A stretch of DNA of 24,946 bases from a virus: positions 1 through 24,946 of the IMG/VR virus record IMGVR_UViG_3300020190_000328; one strand, written 5' to 3'. This document shows, piece after piece, positions 14,701-21,722 of the stretch (position 1 is the stretch's first letter; each line of letters starts with the position of its first letter). The notes under the pieces were generated by a model. That model ran no database searches and had not been told where the DNA came from. It saw nothing but the letters and a program-made list of their open reading frames with translations. The position numbers were made by a program, and so were the translations under genes.

Positions 14701-17637
14701 TAAATTAAAAGCTTCTGCAGACTTTCCTAATGCTTTTGCGTATTCCTCATCAGTTGCATCTTTTTCTTCAAGTCTTTCTGCGGTACGTATGAGTTTTTCT
14801 GCATCTTTAGTAGATGTCAAACCAAACTGCACCCTAAGCTCTGGTGAAAGGGTCCCACGATTAGCTGCTTGTTGAATTGCACGTGCAGCTACTTCACCAT
14901 ACCCAGTGATTTGCTGAGAAACACCAAGTGCAGTTTCTGTTAAAGGTTCTCCGGTTTCTAGGTCTTTACCACCCGTTACTGTTTTTGGTTGTCTTTGGAA
15001 TACTCCAAGTCTTATTCCAGAAGCGTCAACTCCAACAGGAGCAGTTTTTTGCCTCTTACCCATAACGGGTATGTTTTTCATTACTGGTTTGTTGTTCTCA
15101 TCGTACACTGGGTTTCCAGCATCATCAACTTTTTGTTTTCTTTGAAACTTTAGTTTTCCTTTATCGTCAACTTCTTGGTAGTCTTCCATAACCGGAGATT
15201 GAACTGTTTTGCGTCTCTTTTCGGTACGCATTCCAGTTACTGTTGGATTACCCGTTTCGTCATTTTCAATAACAGGTACTTGTACGTCTTCTGTCTGGTC
15301 ACTTAAGCGTGTTTCGTATACTAAAGCTCTGGGTGCTAGGGTTCCAGATTCTAAGGCTCTTTGTTTGACTCTTTTAGCAGCGGATCTAGTAAATTTACCA
15401 TGTGCATCTTTAGCTGTTTCAACTTTTGTAACTGGGTCTACCTTAAATAAAAGCGGGTTTAAGGTTGGGTCTTGCACCCCTTCGCTGAATATTTCGTTTG
15501 ATCTAATACTTCCTAATTTACCCTGCTTACGGAACTCATTAACAACCTGTAGCTGGGATCTAGTTAGACCACTACCGGTAATTCTTTTTGATCCGGGGTC
15601 ACCCTCTCTCTTTTGGGAAGGGAGAACAGTACCGGCTGGTTGTTTTGGAAGTGACTCTTGTAGATCAAATATATGGCTGTATAGGTAGTCCTTTGGACCT
15701 GGGGCGGTGTCACGATAAAGGTATGCAGGACCCCCTCGTGCATCAGCGGGTCGAGATCTAACCGAACCGCCAAATTTAGACAGTTGGTCTTCAACAACAT
15801 CTTTACGAAGCCCAGGTCGCGTAATGACAGAGATTACTTGACCTGTTACTGGGTCGTGAACTTCAGTTGTCTGCCTACCTGAATTTGGATAAGCTGTGCT
15901 AGTTTGACGAATAAATTCATTTCTTACGTCTTTGTCAAACCCAAACGCGTCTTGGAATTCTGAGTGTGTTAGTCCTTGTTCTTCCCCTTCAAACGTAAAA
16001 CCATCTGGCCCAAACGTTTCTGTGTAAGACCCAGGAGATAGTAATGATTCTGCGACTCTTTCATGACCAACATTTTTTAAAAAGTAAGCGACCGTTGGGT
16101 CGTTTTCTGCAACAGCTGTTAGGTGCTCTTTTGCCGCTCTTATCCTAATGTTGCGTTGTTCACGCTCCATAGACTCTTGCAGTTGAGTCTTTTTTCCAAA
16201 GGAAAGATTATAAAGAACAAGGTCTTGTTGATAGGCTCTATCCCCTTCTTTTCCTCTTCCATAAGAGCCTCTCTGCGGCTCTGTGGATGAAAATGTATCA
16301 AAAGTGTTGTCACTTTTTTCCATGTCGCGAAATTTATCACGGTAGTTAAGCGCTCTAGTGAGCAACCTACGTGTATACCCTAATCTAGCGGCCTCGCGTT
16401 GTTCTCTAGTAGTAGCTTGCGGTATAGGACCACGATTAGACGGTGTACCATCTGGGCCAAGTCTAGATTGTGCAAGATCTGGGTCAACCTCTATGTCCTG
16501 GTCCAATCTTTGCCTGGCTGTGGTTGGTCCTACCCCATAAACTGCTTCGTTAGATTCGGCAAATTCAGCCTCAGCACGACGTCTCTCTGTGTCTTGAACC
16601 ATCTCTGATTTGGCAGAGCTAGCCTTAGATGCAGCCTGTCTTGCAGCGTCTGTAACAGTTAGATCTACGGGGTTCATTACCCCTAGATCAAACTCGGGCA
16701 TACCCTCAGAGTCAATGTCACCGGTTGCCTGGTACAGCTCTGCTATGTTAACCGGGCCTTTATTACTCATCAACTCTACGTCATCTAAATCATCAACTCC
16801 GGGTATACCACCCAAGAATATTATGTGAGCTACTAGATCCTGTTCTGTTGGGGTTTTCCCATCCCTTGAGCTAACGTATCCGTGTTTATCTGCGTAGGGG
16901 CTCTTAGGGTCGTAGGAAATACCAGGCAACCCACCAGTGGTGTACGTCCGTAGGAATTCTGGGATGCCTTGTAGCGCCGAGGGCAAGTCAGGCGCCCCTG
17001 GGCTTCCTGGTGCAAGAAGTTCAGCATCATAAGCAGCGGCTTTGTCGTATTTCATATCCGCGATTTCGGCTTCAGTGGAGAATTTTAAAGCCTTAGCTTT
17101 AGCTTTTTCGGATAGTTCACGAGATCGTTCTTCGTTTGTTTTTTTATTTCGTGCTCGTTTTATGTCACCTTTACGAGTTTCTCCAGTGGTGTGACCTTTG
17201 CGCTTTTTATCTTCTGGGGTGTTTCTTTCAGCAGCTTTACGAGCTCGGTCTCTAGCCCGGTTTCTACCTGGGTCTTCTTTCATAATCTCACGCCTAACGT
17301 GCGGAGGAAGTTCCGCTAGACGTTGATCATAAGGACTTTGTACCTCACCTGGAGCCTTTTCTTTAGGTAACTTTAGTGTCTCTTCAATTATTTCTCTATC
17401 TTCGTCAGTTAGCTCAGTGCTAGTTACCTGCTTTGGCCCCTTGGGTGGAGGTGGAGGAGGAATTGGCTTTTTAGGACTACCTGTGAGCAGTGGCTTGTCT
17501 GGGCGTGAGCGTGTTGAAGCGTCGTCCGATTTTGGAGCGTCATCTTTTTTAGAGTTTACTCTAGCATCATCTTCTCTTGCTTCTTCAATTGACTTAGAAA
17601 TTAAACCTTCAATTTTTTTCTTGGGGTTCTTTGCCAT
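11791..17637 (-). CDS. Giant, largely disordered protein with an internal GreA-like domain (1948 aa)
   Basis: ATG 17637 has GGAG ten bases upstream. The N-terminal ~200 residues are highly charged and Pro/Lys/Arg-rich (PPPPPPKGPK near 60). Between there and ~1500 are charged helical segments, coiled-coil-like stretches and degenerate repeats such as 'DDAGNPVYDENNKPVM'. Residues about 1531-1680 match a transcript-cleavage factor GreA/GreB: coiled coil with GDLRENAEH (1566-1574; D1567 and E1570 correspond to the catalytic acidic pair), RISELEHKLDN (1587-1597), SPIGAAIVGKDVG (1646-1658) and VTTPGGRVSGTVKGVEV (1663-1679). The last ~270 residues are again disordered. It leads a block of low-complexity genes and follows SpoVS. 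A virion-carried or early protein that targets RNA polymerase is my inference; no structural-protein motif is evident. Confidence 0.9.
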   Translation of the reverse strand: MAKNPKKKIEGLISKSIEEAREDDARVNSKKDDAPKSDDASTRSRPDKPLLTGSPKKPIPPPPPPKGPKQVTSTELTDEDREIIEETLKLPKEKAPGEVQSPYDQRLAELPPHVRREIMKEDPGRNRARDRARKAAERNTPEDKKRKGHTTGETRKGDIKRARNKKTNEERSRELSEKAKAKALKFSTEAEIADMKYDKAAAYDAELLAPGSPGAPDLPSALQGIPEFLRTYTTGGLPGISYDPKSPYADKHGYVSSRDGKTPTEQDLVAHIIFLGGIPGVDDLDDVELMSNKGPVNIAELYQATGDIDSEGMPEFDLGVMNPVDLTVTDAARQAASKASSAKSEMVQDTERRRAEAEFAESNEAVYGVGPTTARQRLDQDIEVDPDLAQSRLGPDGTPSNRGPIPQATTREQREAARLGYTRRLLTRALNYRDKFRDMEKSDNTFDTFSSTEPQRGSYGRGKEGDRAYQQDLVLYNLSFGKKTQLQESMEREQRNIRIRAAKEHLTAVAENDPTVAYFLKNVGHERVAESLLSPGSYTETFGPDGFTFEGEEQGLTHSEFQDAFGFDKDVRNEFIRQTSTAYPNSGRQTTEVHDPVTGQVISVITRPGLRKDVVEDQLSKFGGSVRSRPADARGGPAYLYRDTAPGPKDYLYSHIFDLQESLPKQPAGTVLPSQKREGDPGSKRITGSGLTRSQLQVVNEFRKQGKLGSIRSNEIFSEGVQDPTLNPLLFKVDPVTKVETAKDAHGKFTRSAAKRVKQRALESGTLAPRALVYETRLSDQTEDVQVPVIENDETGNPTVTGMRTEKRRKTVQSPVMEDYQEVDDKGKLKFQRKQKVDDAGNPVYDENNKPVMKNIPVMGKRQKTAPVGVDASGIRLGVFQRQPKTVTGGKDLETGEPLTETALGVSQQITGYGEVAARAIQQAANRGTLSPELRVQFGLTSTKDAEKLIRTAERLEEKDATDEEYAKALGKSAEAFNLRSIHIASALKDLEEARRLRRSAEEQTRKDIEAGTHTKLNAAGEEVEGMSPPGDPPDRFSYAMDDKGLEEYEAEKRRHSAKRGQVTREIKDAGRKAVERHIQRIRNQSELEFDVRTSDFVYEEIDVGGETVRRPKLKEDSAGDKGTARVSNEIRATILERLLGTPPSAEKRTIKRRVYGGKYYTTENREVNGRKIFPAGLSWAGVEDVIGMEVEDIGDVEYTHNPSEREKKDWEKYNDYTRNKDLPAEIAINNILSSFPKLDESGQVVYSDDEKKIPEKMFPEAPPEMGSLLQEMGLTDKAERIARLSRGDFTPEDAAYARAVRQRGYKATASGITPRSESQERRLQDAKEGKTDKVADALNERYREAERHQKEAQALAKAKLTEPLSPLSAPAGVSGYAALPFLPQRRKKIINDDGSIRYGATTGIPVTGNQFAGVDPLRRYAKNRMGDIVTENEDSPLIDPMNLAFQEEQPGTYNYPIASNDLQDRQRKGRNWLISKQTKMDDSGIVKYTSINPIDKVVQAPTADSSTASVGSSSGSVPSVGSRAGTGEHQLTTYDFKDIQSQLQELKTTGRQKIADQLAESAAFGDLRENAEHVANLAEQTRHESRISELEHKLDNHTIIDPFATPGVGPGKHVTLELNGITQTYEIPTGEKSSVGKHPRLSSKSPIGAAIVGKDVGHTFEVTTPGGRVSGTVKGVEVAQKETVAKGNPNTQSKTAPETLGDKAKDKDEKPKWTRRGTMRSTGNMVRFGNMVRGIPQKVKPQPRDTAPVSDSTKLASILESLPDSYAISGQVRQNIGKAIDANMPIGPGFETPDFLDRFVEDELRSRQPGPPIVVNNQPISGSTRTNVRSGSVRFPINVGSEGPDTMTPGRTNKELPVGTSSVVLPEAKISEIQESTESAQARRATPKFVKEDAISQAAKYPVPVTNPNPSRPKPLTKFQMDKKLSPQFDNTPNISGNTSQIDPDNQ
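12598..13047 (-). other. GreA/GreB-like domain coding segment
   Basis: Codes residues ~1531-1680 of the giant protein. In free GreA an N-terminal coiled coil enters the RNA polymerase secondary channel and the tip Asp-Glu pair helps cleave backtracked RNA; a C-terminal FKBP-like domain docks on the polymerase. Both halves are visible here in order and at nearly the usual length (~150 residues): coil with the tip GDLRENAE, then a beta-rich part with SPIGAAIVGK and TPGG. Confidence 0.88.
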
Positions 17638-17681
17638 TGTCAGTTAACTCCAGTACATCAATGGGAAATATCAACAATGTT

Positions 17682-17697
17682 ACCACTTTATAGTGGT
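17682..17697. other. Short hairpin upstream of the giant gene
   Basis: Perfect 6-bp inverted repeat ACCACT/AGTGGT with a 4-base loop, in the 65-base gap between SpoVS and the giant gene. Too short and without a T-run, so not a terminator; possible operator or chance. Confidence 0.25.
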
Positions 17698-17702
17698 GTG
17701 CA

Positions 17703-17984
17703 TTACCTAGTAACAGGCTTAAAAGAGATGGCGGAAATTGTCTCTCCGTTGTCTCCGGGTATGTCATCAAACCCTATGATGAAACACAAATCGACCCCTC
17801 TTGGTGCCACGAATCCTCTAGCAATAGCGCAAGCTTTAACTGCTTGGTTAACAGCGCTGGCTCCTATTGCGCGCATTTTAGGGGACTGTCCAGCAATCAC
17901 TGACCTGGCTACAATTGACCCTACGCTTTGTGGGTTGCTTCCACCTGATACTTTTACAATATCGTCTACCGGTTCTTGAGACAT
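17703..17984 (-). CDS. spoVS-like: SpoVS-family protein
   Basis: Residues 5-66 read VDDIVKVSGGSNPQSVGSIV, then KMRAIGASAVNQAVKACAIA and RGFVAPRGVDL. These are the conserved blocks of SpoVS (stage V sporulation protein S), a small Alba-like alpha/beta protein. In Bacillus SpoVS affects sporulation, septation and autolysin expression and is probably a nucleic-acid-binding protein. The length (93 aa) is typical. ATG 17984 has CGGAG seven bases upstream. It lies between the resolvase-like gene and the giant gene. Its role in a phage is unknown; nucleic-acid binding or interference with host cell-cycle control are guesses. Confidence 0.92.
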   Translation of the reverse strand: MSQEPVDDIVKVSGGSNPQSVGSIVARSVIAGQSPKMRAIGASAVNQAVKACAIARGFVAPRGVDLCFIIGFDDIPGDNGETISAISFKPVTR

Positions 17985-18004
17985 AGTTTACTCCGTATGT
18001 TTAA

Positions 18005-18022
18005 AAGGTTGTTATCAACCCT
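18005..18022 (-). terminator. Weak hairpin, possible partial terminator upstream of SpoVS
   Basis: On the minus strand AGGGTTG-ATAA-CAACCTT forms a short stem (five perfect G-C/A-T pairs, then one wobble and one A-T) followed by only two to four T. It could attenuate transcription between the recombination genes and SpoVS; weak. Confidence 0.25.
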
Positions 18023-18028
18023 ATAATT

Positions 18029-18394
18029 TTACGAGTAACCGCCCTCTTTCAGCAGAGTAACAAAGTCATCTAACCGCATCACAACGTAGGTATCACCTAG
18101 TGCTTTTTCACCTTTACCAGCCCTCTTAACAACTAAAGCTGGCATTGACTTGCCAAGTTTAGACGCTTGCTCAACAGTTGCGTCTAACCAACCACTTAGG
18201 TTTAGCTTACGTTGGTTTTTACACTGTATCGCAAGCTCTCTTTCGGCAATGTGGTTTCTGATGCCGTTGATATCCCCAGTGTCCTCACTACCTTTGAGTA
18301 CGGTACGGGCTGCTTTTAGAAAGCCGTTAGCGTTGAGGTAACGTTTGATAGATGTTTCAAACGATGTACCTTTTTGTTTAGCCCTGTTTGACAT
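18029..18394 (-). CDS. PDDEXK endonuclease, Holliday-junction-resolvase-like (121 aa)
   Basis: Motifs in order: GTSFETSIKRYLNANGF (Glu near residue 13), GDINGI (Asp near 41) and ELAIQCKN (Q-x-K near 57-59), then SGWLDATVEQASKLGKSMPALVV. This is the PDDEXK nuclease layout of phage and archaeal resolvase-like enzymes, with Gln in place of the Glu of ExK, a known variation. It would cut branched DNA in a metal-dependent way. The start is ATG 18394 (GTG 18397 also possible); it overlaps the end of the upstream small gene by 17 bases. Second resolvase-like nuclease in this cluster, the other being at 19916. Confidence 0.8.
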   Translation of the reverse strand: MSNRAKQKGTSFETSIKRYLNANGFLKAARTVLKGSEDTGDINGIRNHIAERELAIQCKNQRKLNLSGWLDATVEQASKLGKSMPALVVKRAGKGEKALGDTYVVMRLDDFVTLLKEGGYS

Positions 18395-18557
18395 CACCGC
18401 TCACCGCCTTGCTGATCTTACGAAGTTCATTAAGGATCTCAACAAGAGTATCGTTGACCTTCAACAGGGGCTCTGTTGTGGACCGGTAAGCCTCACGCTG
18501 GCGATTTAGTGCCTGGTTGGCTTCCTTGGCTGCCTGGTATCCGTAGGGGTCTGACAT
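18378..18557 (-). CDS. Small helical protein (59 aa)
   Basis: ATG 18557 has GGAG six bases upstream, located in the last codons of the preceding gene; a TTG at 18569 is in frame but lacks a site. The sequence is two helices: AAKEANQALNRQREAYRST and a Leu-rich EPLLKVNDTLVEILNELRKI, likely a coiled coil or helical hairpin. No family recognised. Spacing of one base to the gene before and overlap with the nuclease after it argue for coupled expression. Confidence 0.7.
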   Translation of the reverse strand: MSDPYGYQAAKEANQALNRQREAYRSTTEPLLKVNDTLVEILNELRKISKAVSGDVKQG

Positions 18558-18558
18558 G

Positions 18559-19062
18559 TCATGCTCCAAATCTTGATGTACGTTGGTCTTTTCCGTGCAG
18601 ACCTATCCTACGACTTAACTCTCGAGAAAGCAACTGGGCCCCGCGTTCACAGGATTCAAATACAGCTTCAACTAGTTTACGATAAGCTCTAGAAACTTGG
18701 TACTTCTCTTGCTGAGCAACAACCCTGTGGTCTGTATCTCGACGTGCCTTAGCAATAGTTACCCGATCACCTTTAACGTCAGACCCCCACTGCTCAATCA
18801 GTACTTTTGCTTCTGTGATTCTACAGAGGTTGCCATCCCTATCTTCATCAATTTCAGCTTGCACTAGCTGTCCTTTTGTGTAAGATACCCAAGACATATA
18901 CTCTGTATACAAGTCCATGAGGTCGCTGTCGTCTAGGTCGTCTAGGTGGTCCGGTAGTTCTGGTGGATTATCCGACGGTCTAGCAGGCAGAGAGAACTTA
19001 CTATTAAATTTAGAGAGAGCTGGGTCTCCGTAGTCTTTTGGTATTACTCTCAATTCCAACAA
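18559..19062 (-). CDS. Helical phage protein of unknown function (167 aa)
   Basis: After a Pro-rich and very acidic region (PPELPDHLDDLDDSDLMDLY) the protein is almost entirely helical and charged (KGQLVQAEIDEDRD, RVTIAKARRDTDHRVVAQQE, AYRKLVEAVFESCERGAQLL), ending in a basic tail. I start it at TTG 19062, inside the end of the Cas4-like gene (13-base overlap); TTG 19056 is an equally weak alternative. It sits between two nuclease genes, which suggests a recombination or replication accessory, but no motif proves it. Confidence 0.75.
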   Translation of the reverse strand: MLELRVIPKDYGDPALSKFNSKFSLPARPSDNPPELPDHLDDLDDSDLMDLYTEYMSWVSYTKGQLVQAEIDEDRDGNLCRITEAKVLIEQWGSDVKGDRVTIAKARRDTDHRVVAQQEKYQVSRAYRKLVEAVFESCERGAQLLSRELSRRIGLHGKDQRTSRFGA

Positions 19063-19919
19063 ACTTTCTGGTATGGGCAGTATTTACAACCGGTGGCTTT
19101 ACTATCAGTTGCCCAAACTGGGTGTTCGGGCTCAGTGTTGTCCTCTAAGTGTGCGATAACTTTGCTGCAGTTGTCAAGAATTGGTTGAATTATTTCTTTT
19201 TGAAAGATAACGGTAAACTCTTTTACCTCCTGGGTGGGCTTCCACTCATAGATAAACACCATCTTGTCGTGGCCTGTACAGTGCATGTAGATGTGGCCCT
19301 GGCGGACATGGGAAGCAAATGGCTTTTTTATGTTTTTCCAAAGACCATCAAGTGTTAGCTCGCCACTTGAGTATGCTTTGTACAAGTTTGGGTGATCCCA
19401 CCGAACAGTGCCCAGACCAACGCTCTTTATTTCAATAAGAGCTTTGCCTTCTCCATCAACCAACTCTCCATCCGCGTGACCGAGTATGCGAAACCCATCG
19501 TCACGTACAGGTACCTCGCGATAAATGACATTACTAGAATTGCACTGGTGGCAATGGCTAGGAGAAACCCCGTACCATACTTCAGAACACGACGCACATT
19601 CCCATTTGCCACCAAGTATCCCAGCTTGGTGCATCCACTTTTGCCACTTTGCATGAATCGCATGGCCCTCCTCAAACACGTTCAACCTAGTCATATTATA
19701 TGACTCATCTAAGGCAGGATACTTGTTAATTTTATACCACGCGGCTCTAGCACACCAATCTTTTTTTGAAAGCTCAGAAGGGTGCAAATGGTCAGTGTCT
19801 CTGTGTTTGTTTCTCTCGCGGTTGTTTATCACAAGACGCTCTTGGATTACTGGTAGTATACGACCTTTGGACTTTATTGATTCTTTGTAAGTCTTGGCGT
19901 ACCAAGGCGCCTCTGTCAC
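19050..19919 (-). CDS. Cas4/RecB-like exonuclease with Fe-S cluster and inserted zinc ribbon
   Basis: Nuclease motifs of the RecB/Cas4 PDDEXK family: EEGHAIHAKWQ (83-93), GHADGEL with D150, LIEIKS with E163-x-K165, and QGHIYMH with Q207. C56 in DWCARAAWYK plus C278-x2-C281-x5-C287 at the C-terminus are the four ligands expected for the [4Fe-4S] cluster of Cas4/AddB-type nucleases. An extra zinc ribbon, C108-x2-C111 and C123-x2-C126, is inserted before the active site. The start GTG 19919 overlaps the previous stop (GTGA). In a cluster with RecA, DNA polymerase and SSB it is most likely a DNA-end processing 5'-3' exonuclease for recombination. No cas1/cas2 or CRISPR repeats are present. Confidence 0.9.
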   Translation of the reverse strand: MTEAPWYAKTYKESIKSKGRILPVIQERLVINNRERNKHRDTDHLHPSELSKKDWCARAAWYKINKYPALDESYNMTRLNVFEEGHAIHAKWQKWMHQAGILGGKWECASCSEVWYGVSPSHCHQCNSSNVIYREVPVRDDGFRILGHADGELVDGEGKALIEIKSVGLGTVRWDHPNLYKAYSSGELTLDGLWKNIKKPFASHVRQGHIYMHCTGHDKMVFIYEWKPTQEVKEFTVIFQKEIIQPILDNCSKVIAHLEDNTEPEHPVWATDSKATGCKYCPYQKVCWN

Positions 19920-20269
19920 AAGCGATCCCCGTCTACTCCTACCAACATTTGGAAGTCAGCCTCGTTAAGAATTACGTAGTGTCTGCCCCCAAGGTCAAAC
20001 TGAAGTACGGGAAGCCGATCTTCAAGGACACCGCGTTGAGTAAGGTCAGCCAACTCACTAGCCTTAATTGAGTAAGACTTTAGATTGTTTGTAAGCTTGT
20101 TCTCAATAAGAAGCTCGTGAGTGCGCACGTCGTTCTTTCTAAGCCAACCAGACCCAGATCCTGCGTTCCTACTGCCTCTATACATCTTGGCAGAACGCTT
20201 CTCCTGCTTCTTGGAAGCTCTCATAGTTTCACGCTGTTGATCTGCTCTGTTTTCTTTACCGAATATCAT
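19916..20269 (-). CDS. Resolvase-like PDDEXK nuclease (117 aa)
   Basis: SKKQEKRSAK (19-28, with Glu23), GSGSGWLRKNDVRTHELLI (37-55, with Asp47) and E56-x-K58 are arranged as in small phage Holliday-junction-resolvase-like nucleases, followed by the typical strand-rich end LPVLQFDLGGRHYVILNEADF. Expected role: cutting branched recombination intermediates. ATG 20269 has AAGGAG eight bases upstream inside recA and overlaps its stop (ATGA); the next gene overlaps by four bases. Directly beside RecA, so a recombination role is well supported by context. Confidence 0.82.
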   Translation of the reverse strand: MIFGKENRADQQRETMRASKKQEKRSAKMYRGSRNAGSGSGWLRKNDVRTHELLIENKLTNNLKSYSIKASELADLTQRGVLEDRLPVLQFDLGGRHYVILNEADFQMLVGVDGDRL

Positions 20270-21285
20270 AGGAAATACTCCTTTGCTTTCTCTTTGAGTT
20301 CAGATTGTAGTTCCAAGTCTTCGCGAACCCCAAGCAACAGGGCATCTTTTCCTTGCCACTTTTGGTCTTTGTAGTTGTAGTAGGCTCCAGCTCTTGTGAT
20401 TATGTCTGTTGCAATACAGATGTTAACAATGTCTTTGATCACATCAAAATCACCTAGTTTGAATGGTTGGCAATTGGCAAAGTAGAAGTCAACAACAGCA
20501 ACCTGCTGTGGTCTGTACGTTTTATTCTTTAGAGTTCTGGCTTTAATGGTCTGACCTACTGGCTCATCCTTAAACTTCAACCACTCATCTCGTTTTACTT
20601 CTAGTCTTACAAAGTAATGAAAGTTCTTGGCTTTACCGCCTGGTGTGGTGCGTGGGTCTCCATACATCACGCCAATCTTCTCTCGCCATTGGTTGATGAT
20701 CAAACCAGTGCACCCGCGATCCTCGTCAATCAACGACCTCTTTTGCGCCTTACTGCTCTTACGGAAAAACTTTCCAGTCAGTCTGGCTCCTAGACCCATC
20801 GAGAACTCATCCATCATCTTCTCAGCTTCATCACCTGGGACTAGTGCCGGAAGTGAATCTAGGACAATACAGTCAACTGCCCTATTCTCCATTGCACGAA
20901 TAATCAGGTCGTAGACCTGTTCCATTACGTTGGTCTCAACTACCCAAAGTCGGTCGAGGTCTACACCAATTGCCTTGGCGTAGTCTGGAACAAACTCTTC
21001 GGCGGCAATCCACATAGCCACCCACTCTGGATCAGCAGCTTGGTTAGCAGCTATGGTCTTGTAAGCCAAGGCTGTTTTTCCTGATGACTCGTCACCAATG
21101 ATTTCAGACCATTGGTTCATCGGCCACCCGCCTCCAAGCATAAGGTCAAAAGCTAGTACGCCTGTTGTAATACGTGGAACTTCTTCTTTTACTTTGTTTC
21201 CTTGGACAATAACTTGATCTCCATATTTCTTGTTAATAGAAGAAATAATGGATTCAAGGCTCTCACGGCCAGTTTCACTTTTCAT
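20266..21285 (-). CDS. recA-like (UvsX): RecA-like recombinase
   Basis: ATG 21285 has AAGGA seven bases upstream, giving 339 residues. Walker A is GDESSGKT (64-71; bacterial RecA has GPESSGKT), the catalytic Glu is at E96 in WIAAEEF, Walker B is CIVLDS (139-144), and loop L2 follows INQWREKIGVMYGDPRTTPG (197-216). The protein forms filaments on single-stranded DNA and carries out strand exchange. The large C-terminal acidic domain of bacterial RecA is shortened, as often in phage versions. It sits between the zinc-ribbon protein and the resolvase-like nuclease, with a four-base overlap to the latter. Confidence 0.96.
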   Translation of the reverse strand: MKSETGRESLESIISSINKKYGDQVIVQGNKVKEEVPRITTGVLAFDLMLGGGWPMNQWSEIIGDESSGKTALAYKTIAANQAADPEWVAMWIAAEEFVPDYAKAIGVDLDRLWVVETNVMEQVYDLIIRAMENRAVDCIVLDSLPALVPGDEAEKMMDEFSMGLGARLTGKFFRKSSKAQKRSLIDEDRGCTGLIINQWREKIGVMYGDPRTTPGGKAKNFHYFVRLEVKRDEWLKFKDEPVGQTIKARTLKNKTYRPQQVAVVDFYFANCQPFKLGDFDVIKDIVNICIATDIITRAGAYYNYKDQKWQGKDALLLGVREDLELQSELKEKAKEYFL

Positions 21286-21299
21286 TGTTTTCCTTGTTG

Positions 21300-21722
21300 T
21301 TATACTACCCAAGAAGCTTGGGAGGCTTGGTCGTACATACCATTCCAACCGCATTCAAAGCATCGCGGTGCTGGGCTGTTACCGTTGATTGTTGTGTTTC
21401 CACCTTTAGCTGTGCGTATAAACACGTTGCCACTACCACACTCTGGGCAGGTTAGATTTCCCTGCTTCTTAGCAGCTTCTCCTCGACCTTCCCATAGATG
21501 CGGTTGTCTTAGTGCTTCACCCAACCATCCTGGCCCTCTGGTAATGGGTTCGTTTGATACAGGTTGAGGTAGTGGGGTGTCTTTGTATGGCTGAGGATTA
21601 GAGTGAGTCAGCCCAGACGGTAGGCGTATAGGGATTGTAGTTGGTGGCATAGATGAAGTTGTGGGTCTAGCAGAAGTGGTTGGATTACCACTAAGCTTCT
21701 TAGCCCACCAATCACTGCTCAT
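21300..21722 (-). CDS. Pro-rich protein with C-terminal zinc ribbon (140 aa)
   Basis: ATG 21722 has AGGAGG nine bases upstream and lies 11 bases inside the previous gene. Residues 1-80 are Pro/Thr/Ser-rich and probably unfolded. The C-terminus has CPECGSGNVFIR and CFECGWNGMYDQ, a Cys4 zinc ribbon of the kind found in transcription and replication accessory proteins. No specific family recognised. It lies 14 bases before recA, together with the gene upstream filling the space between DNA polymerase and RecA. Confidence 0.78.
   Translation of the reverse strand: MSSDWWAKKLSGNPTTSARPTTSSMPPTTIPIRLPSGLTHSNPQPYKDTPLPQPVSNEPITRGPGWLGEALRQPHLWEGRGEAAKKQGNLTCPECGSGNVFIRTAKGGNTTINGNSPAPRCFECGWNGMYDQASQASWVV

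Noticed and set aside
15209-15688. 159-codon plus-strand frame inside the giant gene
   Set aside because: Antisense shadow; low-complexity Ser/Leu/Pro composition with no motif.
11791-17637. Giant gene as a tape-measure protein
   Set aside because: No long hydrophobic helices or periodic aromatic pattern; it is charged, Pro-rich and contains a GreA-like domain, and no tail genes flank it.
19050-19919. Cas4-like gene as part of a CRISPR-Cas locus
   Set aside because: No cas1, cas2 or regularly spaced direct repeats in the window; stand-alone Cas4-like nucleases are common in phage recombination clusters.
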